From positions 1 to 25,879 of the forward strand of contig JBDTVS010000108.1 of NCBI GenBank assembly GCA_040007095.1: a DNA stretch of 25,879 nt, read 5' to 3'. Below the pieces are notes generated by a model. It searched no databases, was not told the DNA's origin, and saw nothing but the letters and a program-made list of their open reading frames with translations. Position 1 is the first letter of the stretch. The number at the start of each line of letters is the position of its first letter. Source of the DNA: JBDTVS01 sp040007095 (lineage in GTDB: Bacteria > Acidobacteriota > Vicinamibacteria > Vicinamibacterales > CAVVIG01). This document shows, in pieces, positions 14,203 to 22,251 of the stretch. The position numbers and the translations under genes are program-made.

Positions 14203-15770
14203 TGCGCGACCTCCATCTGCGCCGTCGCTCGCGCACCCATCCTCTCGAGGATGTGGTCCCCCACGCGGAGGGCGTTGGCCATGATCGTCAACGCCGGATT
14301 CACCGCGCCGCTCGAGGGAAAGAAGCTGCCATCCACGACATAGAGATTGTCCACGTCGTGCGCCTTGCAGTTCGCGTCCAGCGCCGACGTGATGGGATCG
14401 CGGCCAAACCGAATCGTGCCGTTCTGATGCGCGACGCCGGCGAGCGGGATGCGGTTGCCGACGAACAGGTTCCGCGGCACCAGGTGGGGGTGCATGTCGA
14501 GGTGCTGCAGCAGATGCTCCAGCTTCTTGATCAAGCGTTTGTGCCCCTCGCCATTGTTCGGGGTATAGGACAAGACGATGTGGCCGTTGCGGTCGAGCGT
14601 CACGCGATTGTTTGGATCCGGGAGATCTTCCGACGTCAGCCAGAAGTCGAGTGAATGCTTCGCCATCAGGTCGAGGGTCATGCCCGGCACAATCGCTGGA
14701 GCCCCAGCGGAAAGGGCAACCGCATCCAGCTTGCCGACAAACGAAATATGGCCCATCGGGTACTGGAACTCGTCATCCCCGAAGTAGAAGTCGTTCACAC
14801 CCAGGGTCTTCTGAAACACCGTCGGATTAGGCGACTTTGAAATCGCCAGCAGGACCGAATTCACATGCCCCATGTAGTGACGCCCGACGACGCCGGACGC
14901 GTTGGCGAGGCCGTCGGGGTGACGGTTGGTCGCGGATCGCAGCAGCAGGGCCGCCGAATTGATGGCGCCGCACGACGACACCACGACGTCGGCCGAGTAG
15001 ATTTCTTCCTGGCCCTGGCGCTCGACGGCGACGCCGGTCACCTCCCGCCCGGACGCGCTGGTCAGCAGGCGCGTCACCTTGGCATTGGTCAGCAGCGAGA
15101 CATTCGGGTGTTCGAGCGCCGGGTCGACGGCGATCACCTGGGCGTCGCTCTTGGCGTGCACCAGGCACGGGAAGCCGTCGCACGTCTCGCAGCGAATGCA
15201 GCGGCTTCTCTGCGGATCCGCTTCGTCCAGCATGATCCCGAGCGGGACATGGAAGGGACGGAGCCCCTTGGCCACCAGGTTGTCGTGCAGCTGCTGGATG
15301 CGGGGTTCGTGCTGCACCGCCGGGAACCGGTACGGCGCGCTCGCCCAGGGGTCGGTCGGATCGGCTCCACGCTCGCCATGGACCTGATAGAGGTACTCCG
15401 CCTTGGTGTAATACGGTTCGAGATCGTCGTAGGTGATCGGCCACGCCGGCGAGAGACCGCCGTGATGCCGGACCTCGCCGAAGTCCTGTGTGCGCAGCCG
15501 GAACAGCGCGGCCCCGTAGAACTTGGTGTTCCCGCCCACGTAGTAGTTCGTGTGCGGGTGGAGCGGCTTCCCATCTTTGTCCTGCCACACCTCCTTCGTG
15601 TTGTACTTCCCGTCCACGTTGACCGCCCGCGAGCTCCAGTTGTCCTTCTCGCGCCGGACGTAGTCGCCGCGTTCGAGCAGCAGGATCCGTTTCCCCGACG
15701 GCGCGAGGTGATAGGCGAGGGTGCCGCCGCCCGCCCCGGTGCCGATGATGATCACGTCGTAATGCGTCAT
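14199..15770 (-). CDS. GMC-family FAD oxidoreductase
   Basis: A complete 523-residue protein. The Rossmann dinucleotide motif GTGAGGG lies at residues 10-16 (DVIIIGTGAGGGTLAYHLA), and the GMC signature region includes NYYVGGNTKFYGAALFRLR. The C-terminus has the conserved NLYVVDGSFFPSSGAVNPAL block carrying the active-site Asn. A cysteine group, Cys191-x2-Cys194-x2-Cys197-x4-Cys202 (CIRCETCDGFPC), is a feature of this subfamily and might bind a metal or Fe-S centre. Members oxidise alcohols or sugars, often with membrane electron acceptors; the substrate is unknown. No signal peptide is visible. It lies 18 nt after the aquaporin stop and overlaps the VOC start by 4 nt. Confidence 0.93.
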   Translation of the reverse strand: MTHYDVIIIGTGAGGGTLAYHLAPSGKRILLLERGDYVRREKDNWSSRAVNVDGKYNTKEVWQDKDGKPLHPHTNYYVGGNTKFYGAALFRLRTQDFGEVRHHGGLSPAWPITYDDLEPYYTKAEYLYQVHGERGADPTDPWASAPYRFPAVQHEPRIQQLHDNLVAKGLRPFHVPLGIMLDEADPQRSRCIRCETCDGFPCLVHAKSDAQVIAVDPALEHPNVSLLTNAKVTRLLTSASGREVTGVAVERQGQEEIYSADVVVSSCGAINSAALLLRSATNRHPDGLANASGVVGRHYMGHVNSVLLAISKSPNPTVFQKTLGVNDFYFGDDEFQYPMGHISFVGKLDAVALSAGAPAIVPGMTLDLMAKHSLDFWLTSEDLPDPNNRVTLDRNGHIVLSYTPNNGEGHKRLIKKLEHLLQHLDMHPHLVPRNLFVGNRIPLAGVAHQNGTIRFGRDPITSALDANCKAHDVDNLYVVDGSFFPSSGAVNPALTIMANALRVGDHILERMGARATAQMEVAQ

Positions 15771-15788
15771 GGCGATTCAGATGCCGGT

Positions 15789-16090
15789 TCATGGCGAAGG
15801 TTTCGTGCCCATGCGGCAGGAAAAAATGCATGGCGCCCCGTTGGGATGGTGCAGCTTGGCGCAGAGCACCCGTTGCAGCCCGTAGCGCCGGGTGAACAGC
15901 TCAGCCGCCAGCAGCATGCCGAGGGGCGGCGCCGTGAAGTAGATCCAGAGTCCCAGATAGTCCCGAGCCAGCAGGGCCGATCCGAACGTGCGCGCCGGGT
16001 TCATGCTCATCCCCGACAGCGGCGCCTCGACCGTGATGTAGGTCCAGACCAGGAGGCCTGAGCACAGACCCGTGAAGGGCGCCCAGCGGG
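15789..16090 (-). pseudogene. C-terminal half of the aquaporin gene, in the shifted frame
   Basis: Continuation of the aquaporin at 16007-16648. From the break at the GGG run 16088-16090 the frame reads RWAPFTGLCSGLLVWTYITV, then the second NPA box SGMSMNPARTFGSALLARDY and the last helix YFTAPPLGMLLAAELF, ending in the cysteine-bearing tail CAKLHHPNGAPCIF. Adding one base at that run restores a protein of about 286 residues. It has no start of its own. Confidence 0.85.
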
Positions 16091-16648
16091 ATGATTCGAC
16101 ACGGTCAGCACGGTCAGCATCAGCACGAACGAGATCGCGACCTCCGCCAGGAACGCGACCACATTGCCGGACGTTGCCGGCGTCGTCGTGACGTAGTTGA
16201 CCGAGGGGTCCGAGATGATGCCGCGGAGCGCGGCCGCCGCGACAGAGAGACCCACGATGGCGCCGGCAAACTGGGCCACCATGTACCCGACGAGGTCTGG
16301 CCGTGCAACCTTCCCCAGCCGGAAGAACGTCAACGTCACCGCTGGATTCATGTGGGCTCCCGACCGCTGGCCCCACGGTGAATAGATGATCAACACTGCC
16401 ATCGTGCCCATGGCCAGGCCCATGAGGCCGCGCCGAATCAGATCCTTCGAGACCAGTGCCGCGGCCGGCGAAGCGGGGTAGTAGAGGACCGCCGCGAACG
16501 CCGCTGCCGATGCCATGAACGTGCCGAGGGCGCCGGCTTCGATCAGATACTCCGGCCAGTGAAGAGACGTCGGGTGGGCAGCCATGTGCGTTCGATGCGT
16601 GGCACTCAGGACGGTTTCGCGAAACGTCCGATACTTCGCGGCATCCAA
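16007..16648 (-). CDS. Aquaporin (MIP family), split by a single-base frameshift
   Basis: The N-terminal two thirds of an aquaporin: helices at about residues 33-60 and 73-92, then the first NPA box in GAHMNPAVTLTFF (Asn101-Pro-Ala103), and further helices to VLTVSNHP at 187. The proper frame then breaks. The remaining residues here (AGRPSRV onward) are noise, while the second NPA box and last helices follow in the adjacent frame at 15789-16090. MIP proteins pass water or glycerol. The start is uncertain: codon 1 at 16648 and Met22 (16585) both lack a good RBS. It is the first gene of a minus-strand run with the GMC and VOC genes. Confidence 0.85.
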   Translation of the reverse strand: MDAAKYRTFRETVLSATHRTHMAAHPTSLHWPEYLIEAGALGTFMASAAAFAAVLYYPASPAAALVSKDLIRRGLMGLAMGTMAVLIIYSPWGQRSGAHMNPAVTLTFFRLGKVARPDLVGYMVAQFAGAIVGLSVAAAALRGIISDPSVNYVTTTPATSGNVVAFLAEVAISFVLMLTVLTVSNHPAGRPSRVCAQASWSGPTSRSRRRCRG

Positions 16649-16710
16649 GCGACGTCATGACACCTGGAGCACGTTGGCAAAACGAGCGTCACGACGATTG
16701 ACGAGAGAGC

Positions 16711-16768
16711 ACGCCGAGTTCGCAGAGAGCCATCTTCCTTTCCCTTCTGCGGGCTCTGCGGCCTCCGG
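16711..16768. repeat. Hairpin repeat H2 (9-nt period)
   Basis: Left arm, from 16711: ACGCCGAGTTCGCAGAGAGC. Right arm at 16747-16768, containing TGCGGGCTC and TGCGGCCTC in tandem. The arms pair through CGCAGAG/CTCTGCG and flanking bases around a short T/C-rich loop. Nine-nt units are visible in each arm. It lies in the divergent gap between the aquaporin and glycoside-hydrolase genes, about 30 nt before the latter's start. Confidence 0.65.
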
Positions 16769-16797
16769 GTTGATCCTCCGAGAACACGAGGCATTTC

Positions 16798-19485
16798 ATG
16801 GACGAAGAGACGCGCTTGAACGAGCCCGCGAGCATGGGATGGAAGCGGTGGGGCCCCTATCTGAGTGAACGCCAGTGGGGCACGGTCCGCGAGGACTACA
16901 GTCCCGGCGGGACGGCCTGGGAAGCACTCAGCCACGATGCGGCCCGCAGCCGCGCCTACCGTTGGGGCGAGGATGGGCTGCTCGGGATCAGCGACGATCA
17001 GCAGATCCTGTGCTTCGCGCCGGCGTTGTGGAACGGGCGCGACCCGATCCTGAAGGAGCGACTGTTCGGCCTGACCAACAGTGAAGGGAATCACGGCGAG
17101 GACGTCAAGGAGTGCTACTACTACCTCGACGCGACGCCCACCCATTCCTATCTCAAGGCGCTCTACAAGTACCCGCAGCGGCCGTTCCCGTACGCAGAGC
17201 TCGTGGAGGAAAACCGGCGACGCGGCAAGCTCGATCCCGAATTTGAGCTGGTCGACAGCGGCGCGTTCGATGAAGACCGCTATTTCGATGTCGTCACGGA
17301 ATACACGAAGCGGACGCCGTCGGACATTCTCATTCGTGTCACGGTCCACAACCGTGGTCCGGAAACCGCGGCCGTGCACGTGCTGCCCCAGTTGTGGTTC
17401 CGCAACACCTGGTCGTGGGGGTATGCGGGTGTCAAGCCCGAGCTGGCGCTGGACGGCGACGTCGCGGTGGCCCGGAGCGCCGCGCTGGGGACGTACCACC
17501 TCTATCGCGACGGGGATGCGCCGTGGCTGTTCACGGACAACGAGACCAACGGCCGTCGACTCTTTGGTCTGCCGGAGGCGGAGGGCTATTTCAAGGATGC
17601 GTTCCACGAGTGCATCGTCAATCAGCACGTGTGGGCCATCAACCCGCAGCGCCGAGGCACCAAGGCCGCGGCGCACTATGCCCTCGAGGTTCCCGCGGGA
17701 GGGCATGTCGTCGTCCGCGTGCGTCTGTCGGTCGACACCCACGCGCATCCTTTCGCCGGTTTCGACGCCCTGATCGAGCAACGTCGGCGGGAGGCTGACT
17801 CCTTCTACGACCATCTGCAGAACGGCCTCTCCGACGATCAACGACTCGTTCAGCGGCAAGCGTTGGCCGGCATGATCTGGAGCAAGCAGTTCTTCTATTA
17901 CGACGTGCCACAGTGGTTGAAGGGCGATCCCGGCCAACCGCCTCCCCCACCGGAACGAGCGCGAGGACGCAATCACGAGTGGGCGCACCTGAACAACGCC
18001 GACATCATCTCGATGCCGGACACCTGGGAGTATCCGTGGTACGCCGCCTGGGACCTGGCGTTCCATACCATCTCGCTGGCGCTGGTCGATCCGGACTTTG
18101 CCAAGCAGCAGCTGCTCCTCCTGACGCGCGAGTGGTACATGCACCCGAACGGCCAGCTGCCCGCGTATGAGTGGGCGTTTGGCGACGTCAATCCGCCGGT
18201 GCACGGCTGGGCCACCTGGCGCGTGTTCCAGATGGATCGCAAACGGCGTCAGCGAGCCCACCCGAACGATCCCGGGGACCTGGCGTTTCTCGAGCGTGTG
18301 TTCCACAAGTTGATGCTCAACTTCACCTGGTGGGTCAACCGCAAGGACGCCGAAGGACGCAACGTGTTCCAGGGCGGTTTCCTCGGGTTGGACAACATCG
18401 GCGTCTTCGACCGCAGCGCGCCGTTGCCGACCGGCGGTTACATCAACCAGTCGGATGGCACCAGCTGGATGGCGATGTACAGCCTCAACCTGATGCGCAT
18501 CGCGTTGGAGCTGGCCCAGCACAATCGCGTCTACGAGGACATCGCCACCAAGTTCTTCGAGCACTTCCTGCACATCGCCGAGGCCATGACCAACGCCGCC
18601 GACGGAATGGGCCTCTGGAACGACGAAGACGGATTCTTCTACGACGTGCTCAATCTGCCGGACGGGCACATGGTGCCACTCAAAGTGCGATCGATGGTGG
18701 GCCTGATCCCGCTCTTCGCCGTCGAGACGCTGGACCCTGACCTCTGTGCGAAGGTGCCGGGATTCACCGAACGCCTCGACTGGTTCCTGAACTACCGCCC
18801 CGATCTGGCGGCGCTGGTGTCGCGGTGGACCGAACCCGGGAAAGGCGAGCGGCGGCTGCTGTCGCTGCTGCGTGGCAGCCGGATGAAAAGGCTGCTGCGC
18901 CGCATGCTCGACGAGACGGAGTTTCTCTCGGACTACGGGATTCGCGCCCTCTCGAAACATCACGGCGAGCGCCCCTTCGTGTTGGAGTGGGACCATCAGC
19001 GCTTTTCCGTCGAGTATCAGCCCGGCGAGTCGACGTCCGGGCTGTTTGGCGGCAACTCGAACTGGCGCGGTCCGATCTGGATGCCCGTCAACTACCTGAT
19101 CATCGAGTCGCTGCAGAAGTTCCATCACTACTACGGCGACGACTTCACGGTCGAGTGCCCGACGGGTTCCGGCCGCTACCACACCATCGGCGAGGTCGCG
19201 AGCGAACTGGCCACGCGCTTGACGCGGCTCTTTCTTCGCGATGGCGAGGGCCGGCGTCCGGTGTTTGGCGACAATCGCCGCTTACAGGATGACCCGCACT
19301 TCCGCGATCACGTGCTGTTCCACGAGTACTTTCACGGGGACACCGGACGTGGCGTCGGCGCCTCCCACCAGACCGGCTGGACGGGACTCGTCGCGAAGCT
19401 CCTGCAGCCAAGGGGGAACGCGACGCCGGTACGGCGCGAAGACGAGATCACGGAAGAAAGCGGCGTGCTGAGCGTGGACGCGTAA
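16798..19485 (+). CDS. MGH1-like / GH63-like glycoside hydrolase
   Basis: An 895-residue protein of usual length for the MGH1-like (mannosylglycerate hydrolase-like) bacterial relatives of GH63. An N-terminal beta-rich domain (WKRWGPYLSERQWGTVREDY; VTVHNRGPETAAVHVLPQLW) is followed by an (alpha/alpha)6 catalytic domain. Family stretches seen are MPDTWEYPWYAAWDLAFHT (probable acid region), MGLWNDEDGFFYDVLNLPDG and GNSNWRGPIWMPVNYLI. It should hydrolyse alpha-glucosidic or mannosyl-glycerate-type bonds; the substrate is not decided. No signal peptide, so cytoplasmic. ATG 16798 has CGAGG 7 nt upstream. It is transcribed alone, divergent from the aquaporin operon, with hairpin H2 before it and H3 after it. 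Confidence 0.92.
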   Translation: MDEETRLNEPASMGWKRWGPYLSERQWGTVREDYSPGGTAWEALSHDAARSRAYRWGEDGLLGISDDQQILCFAPALWNGRDPILKERLFGLTNSEGNHGEDVKECYYYLDATPTHSYLKALYKYPQRPFPYAELVEENRRRGKLDPEFELVDSGAFDEDRYFDVVTEYTKRTPSDILIRVTVHNRGPETAAVHVLPQLWFRNTWSWGYAGVKPELALDGDVAVARSAALGTYHLYRDGDAPWLFTDNETNGRRLFGLPEAEGYFKDAFHECIVNQHVWAINPQRRGTKAAAHYALEVPAGGHVVVRVRLSVDTHAHPFAGFDALIEQRRREADSFYDHLQNGLSDDQRLVQRQALAGMIWSKQFFYYDVPQWLKGDPGQPPPPPERARGRNHEWAHLNNADIISMPDTWEYPWYAAWDLAFHTISLALVDPDFAKQQLLLLTREWYMHPNGQLPAYEWAFGDVNPPVHGWATWRVFQMDRKRRQRAHPNDPGDLAFLERVFHKLMLNFTWWVNRKDAEGRNVFQGGFLGLDNIGVFDRSAPLPTGGYINQSDGTSWMAMYSLNLMRIALELAQHNRVYEDIATKFFEHFLHIAEAMTNAADGMGLWNDEDGFFYDVLNLPDGHMVPLKVRSMVGLIPLFAVETLDPDLCAKVPGFTERLDWFLNYRPDLAALVSRWTEPGKGERRLLSLLRGSRMKRLLRRMLDETEFLSDYGIRALSKHHGERPFVLEWDHQRFSVEYQPGESTSGLFGGNSNWRGPIWMPVNYLIIESLQKFHHYYGDDFTVECPTGSGRYHTIGEVASELATRLTRLFLRDGEGRRPVFGDNRRLQDDPHFRDHVLFHEYFHGDTGRGVGASHQTGWTGLVAKLLQPRGNATPVRREDEITEESGVLSVDA

Positions 19486-19551
19486 CCTCCGCGCTCCGCG
19501 AGCATCACACGTACGCATGGCTCAGTTTCAACCTCGTCAGAACCGTTTAGG

Positions 19552-19614
19552 ACCGAGGCCGCGGAGATCACCGGCAAAGGCAACTGTTTTGCGCTCGGTG
19601 CGCTCGGTGGTTGA
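19552..19614. repeat. Hairpin repeat H3 (9-nt period)
   Basis: Left arm, from 19552: ACCGAGGCCGCGGAGATCAC. Right arm at 19591-19614, GCGCTCGGT twice in tandem (perfect 9-mers at 19591-19599 and 19600-19608) then GGTTGA. The arms are imperfectly complementary. It lies between the glycoside-hydrolase stop and the small membrane-protein operon. Confidence 0.65.
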
Positions 19615-19656
19615 TTGCACTGTGACCCAACAACTCAACTCCGGAGGTATCGACCC

Positions 19657-19914
19657 GTGCCGCTTGAAATCGCCCAGGTGATCGTGGCCATGTTCGAGGC
19701 CTACGCCGTGGCCGGCGTGATATTCGCGCTGCTGTTCCTGCCACGCGCTGTCGTGCGGATGGATCCGCGGGTCGCCGGATCGCCCCGGACGTTGAGGCTC
19801 TTGATTCTGCCGGGCTTGGTGGCGCTGTGGCCGTTGTTTGCGTGGCGTTGGATTGCGGGGACACCAGCGCCCGTGGAAACGAACCCGCATCGAGCGAAAG
19901 TGGGCGCGCGATGA
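19657..19914 (+). CDS. Small two-helix membrane protein of the ferric-reductase/Rieske operon
   Basis: An 85-residue protein with two hydrophobic segments, AYAVAGVIFALLFLP and LRLLILPGLVALWPLFAWRW, separated by a short charged loop. I recognise the type as a companion of ferric-reductase/Rieske genes, but no function is assigned to it. The GTG at 19657 is chosen because GGAGG precedes it by 9 nt; the frame upstream overlaps hairpin H3. Its TGA overlaps the next ATG (ATGA at 19911-19914), so it starts a coupled three-gene operon. Confidence 0.75.
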   Translation: MPLEIAQVIVAMFEAYAVAGVIFALLFLPRAVVRMDPRVAGSPRTLRLLILPGLVALWPLFAWRWIAGTPAPVETNPHRAKVGAR

Positions 19915-20075
19915 TTCGTCCCCTCCGTCGACGTCATCGCTGGATCATCCCCGGGTTGCTTCTGGTGGTCGTGATTGCGGCCGCTCTGGCACTCGCCCAC
20001 CCGACGCCGTCGGCACGCCTCGACGTCTTGCCACGGGAGATCATCGACCGTCAACAGTCGTCGAGGACACGATGA
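19911..20075 (+). CDS. Small single-helix membrane protein
   Basis: A 54-residue protein: basic N-terminus MIRPLRRRHRW, one hydrophobic helix IPGLLLVVVIAAALALA, then a short polar tail. It is either a membrane anchor or has an uncleaved signal. It overlaps the gene before it and the gene after it by 4 nt each (ATGA), which is the main evidence that it is real. It may be an accessory subunit of the ferric-reductase-like protein. No family recognised. Confidence 0.65.
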   Translation: MIRPLRRRHRWIIPGLLLVVVIAAALALAHPTPSARLDVLPREIIDRQQSSRTR

Positions 20076-21121
20076 GCGCCACCTACCGAACGATCGCCTG
20101 GAATCCGAACAAGCGCCGGTACGATCTCGTGGCCGGCAGCCTGATCGGTGGTTTCGTCGTGACCGCCCTGGCGGTGCAGGCGGCCCTCCGCCAGGAGCTC
20201 ACGATTGAAACGCTGGTGATCCGGGCACTTGGAGCGGCGGCGTTCACGTTGCTGCACGTGATCCTCGGCATCGGTCCGCTCGCGCGATTGGATCGCCGGT
20301 TCCTGCCGCTCCTCTACAACCGGCGCCATCTTGGCGTGATGATGTTCACGCTCGCGCTCGGTCATGGCGCGTTCTCGATGGTCCAGTTTCACGCCCTCGG
20401 CGCGCTCAACCCGCTCGTGAGCGTGCTTGTCAGTAACCCGCGATACACGACCATCGGTCAGCTCCCGTTTCAACCGTTCGGCGTGGCGGCGCTCGCCATC
20501 GTGTTCCTGATGGCGGCCACGAGTCACGACTTCTGGCTGCACAACCTCACCGCGCCTGTGTGGAAGGCGCTCCACATGTGCGTGTACGTGGCATACACAT
20601 TCATCGTGCTGCACGTGGTGTTCGGCGTCCTGCAGGGCGAGACCAGTCGACTCCTGGGATGGGTGCTGTGTGCCGGCGCCCTCACGGTGTTCACGCTTCA
20701 CGCCCTGGCAGCGCGGCAAGAGGCGCGGGGCGACCGTGAGAACCAGAACGCCCGCAAAGATGGCTTCGTCGATGTCTGCGGCGTGAGTGAGATTCCCGAG
20801 AAGCGGGCGGTCATGACCTGCCTGTCCGGCGAGCGTGTCGCGGTGTTTCTGCACGACGGCCGGATCTCGGCGATCTCGAACGTGTGTCAACACCAGAATG
20901 GCCCACTGGGCGAAGGTCGAATCGTCAACGGCTGCGTGGTGTGTCCGTGGCACGGGTATGAGTACGCGCCAGACACCGGCGCGTCGCCGCCGCCGTTCAC
21001 CGAGAAGGTACCGACGTTCGATGTGCGCGTGGTCGCCGGTCGTGTCCTGGTGCACCCCCAACCGAACGCGCCGGGCACGCGCGTCGAACCCGCGAGGCTG
21101 GTGACCGCTCGAACCGCGTAG
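20072..21121 (+). CDS. Ferric-reductase-like transmembrane protein fused to a Rieske [2Fe-2S] domain
   Basis: A 349-residue fusion. The first about 225 residues form a ferric-reductase/cytochrome-b-like membrane domain with about six helices and several helix histidines that could hold heme (HLGVMMFTLALGHGAFSMV; HDFWLHNLTAPVWKALHMCV; FIVLHVVFGV). The C-terminal domain is a Rieske protein with Cys272-x-His274 and Cys291-x2-His294 (VCQHQNGPLG; CVVCPWHGYEY), the complete set of cluster ligands. It should move electrons between heme and a 2Fe-2S centre at the membrane; donor and acceptor are unknown. The ATG overlaps the previous stop by 4 nt. Hairpin H4 follows directly. Confidence 0.88.
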   Translation: MSATYRTIAWNPNKRRYDLVAGSLIGGFVVTALAVQAALRQELTIETLVIRALGAAAFTLLHVILGIGPLARLDRRFLPLLYNRRHLGVMMFTLALGHGAFSMVQFHALGALNPLVSVLVSNPRYTTIGQLPFQPFGVAALAIVFLMAATSHDFWLHNLTAPVWKALHMCVYVAYTFIVLHVVFGVLQGETSRLLGWVLCAGALTVFTLHALAARQEARGDRENQNARKDGFVDVCGVSEIPEKRAVMTCLSGERVAVFLHDGRISAISNVCQHQNGPLGEGRIVNGCVVCPWHGYEYAPDTGASPPPFTEKVPTFDVRVVAGRVLVHPQPNAPGTRVEPARLVTARTA

Positions 21122-21140
21122 GAATCTCAGGCCGACATTT

Positions 21141-21237
21141 GAACCACTAAGGACACAAAGGGCACAAAGAACCGCCACGAAGACGAAACGAGTTCTCCTG
21201 GGAACTTCTTTGTGATCTTTGTGCTCTTTGTGGTTCC
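21141..21237. repeat. Hairpin repeat H4 (9-nt period, clearest copy)
   Basis: Left arm 21141-21171 contains GGACACAAA and GGGCACAAA in tandem. Right arm 21206-21237 contains CTTTGTGAT, CTTTGTGCT and CTTTGTGGT in tandem. The outer ends GAACCAC and GTGGTTC pair perfectly. The loop is about 34 nt. It lies between the Rieske fusion gene and the next membrane-protein gene. Translations across it give spurious peptides rich in H-K-E repeats. Confidence 0.8.
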
Positions 21238-21265
21238 AGATTTTCTGACTCTTAAGGGCCAAGCG

Positions 21266-22066
21266 ATGACTAGCAGTCAGGCGACAGTCGTTCGGGAGGA
21301 CGGCGACGAGTTCTTTGTCGGCTATGCGCCACCGATGCCGCCGCGGCTCGCGCGCTACGTCTCCAGGGTCGTGATCGGGCTCGCGTGCGGCGTGCTGGCG
21401 TGGGCGGTCACCCTCGGCGCGGGTCACGCGCCGCTCGAAGGGGGGACCTTTGAGTTCGGACATCCGCAGCGTTTTGCCGGCACCCTCGTCGAGCGCCCGT
21501 ACCCGGCGCTGCGGTCCGATGACCCGGAGAACAGCGCGACACCCTGGCAGCTCCTGGTCGCACCCGGTAAAAATGGCGCCGACGCGTTGGTCCGTGGACT
21601 GGACGGACGGCGTGTCACGCTGGCCGGAACTCGCGTTCGACGTGGCGCCCACACGATGATAGAGGTCGATCCTGCCTCTCTCGTCGCAGACGACGGATCT
21701 GCGTCGAATGTGACAGCGGCCGCCATACAGGACCGGTCATTCGGCGACCAGCCGGTCAAGGTGAGGGGCGAGATCGTGGACTCGAAGTGCTTTCTGGGGG
21801 TCATGGTCCCCGGCTCCGGGAAGACGCACAAGGACTGCGCGTCGCTGTGCCTGCGTGGCGGCATTCCTCCCGCGTTGTATGTCCAGGATCGAGCCGGTCA
21901 GTCGGCCCTGTTGCTCGTGACGGGCGCCTCCGGCGAACCGATTGGGGCGCGGGCGCTTCAGGCGGCGGGTGAAGCCATCGACATGATAGGAATCATCGAA
22001 CAGCAAGGCGGCTGGCTGGTGATTCGAACCGATGCGCGGACGTGGCGGCCGGTGACGGAGAAATGA
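21266..22066 (+). CDS. Membrane-anchored protein with conserved Cys/His C-terminal domain
   Basis: A 266-residue protein with an N-terminal cytoplasmic leader, one hydrophobic segment at about residues 33-52 (RVVIGLACGVLAWAVTLGAG) and a large outer part. Around residues 165-205 is a conserved-looking block, VRGEIVDSKCFLGVMVPG, then KTHKDCASLCLRGGIPP, with Cys175, His188, Cys191 and Cys195. I associate this block with Rieske/ferric-reductase neighbourhoods, but know no function; metal or redox binding is inference. ATG 21266 follows AAGGG at 8-nt spacing. A longer frame starting at 21212 would translate hairpin H4 and is rejected. Confidence 0.75.
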   Translation: MTSSQATVVREDGDEFFVGYAPPMPPRLARYVSRVVIGLACGVLAWAVTLGAGHAPLEGGTFEFGHPQRFAGTLVERPYPALRSDDPENSATPWQLLVAPGKNGADALVRGLDGRRVTLAGTRVRRGAHTMIEVDPASLVADDGSASNVTAAAIQDRSFGDQPVKVRGEIVDSKCFLGVMVPGSGKTHKDCASLCLRGGIPPALYVQDRAGQSALLLVTGASGEPIGARALQAAGEAIDMIGIIEQQGGWLVIRTDARTWRPVTEK

Positions 22067-22068
22067 TC

Positions 22069-22233
22069 AACGAAATCACCGAGATCACCGAAAGAACAGG
22101 CTTCCGACCCGGTAGATTGGTCCCGCTTGGTGGTCGATCCCATGAGCGTAAACGAAGGCCTGCCGACACGCTGTGAGCTCACTGATGGGAGTGATCGTCC
22201 GGCTCGGTGATCCCGGTGTGCTCGGTGGTGAAT
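22069..22233. repeat. Hairpin repeat H5 (9-nt period, long loop)
   Basis: Left arm 22069-22094 contains AATCACCGA and GATCACCGA in tandem. Right arm 22202-22233 contains GCTCGGTGA, TCCCGGTGT and GCTCGGTGG. The arms pair through the GATCACCGA/GCTCGGTGATC cores. The loop is about 107 nt, longer than in H1-H4, and may itself contain an insertion. It lies between the membrane-protein gene and the FMN reductase gene. Confidence 0.65.
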
Positions 22234-22251
22234 GCCGATAGGACGTGACCT

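Noticed and set aside
16606..19182. Very long minus-strand open frame (858 codons) opposite the glycoside hydrolase
   Set aside because: It has no recognisable domain, is rich in Arg, Val, Gln and His, and mirrors the codon pattern of the clearly conserved plus-strand MGH1-like gene; it is a high-GC shadow.
21141..21237. Possible CRISPR array or ordinary tandem repeat at H4
   Set aside because: Units are 9 nt, without spacers, and face each other as two arms of a hairpin; there are no cas genes nearby.
21212..21265. Upstream extension of the cysteine-rich membrane protein (MIFVLFVV start)
   Set aside because: It would translate the right arm of hairpin H4. The ATG at 21266 has its own AAGGG ribosome-binding site and gives a sensible N-terminus.
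20051..21652. Minus-strand open frame of 533 codons across the Rieske gene
   Set aside because: Antisense to a well-supported gene; its middle contains the H-K-E repeat peptide produced by hairpin H4, a typical sign of a spurious frame.
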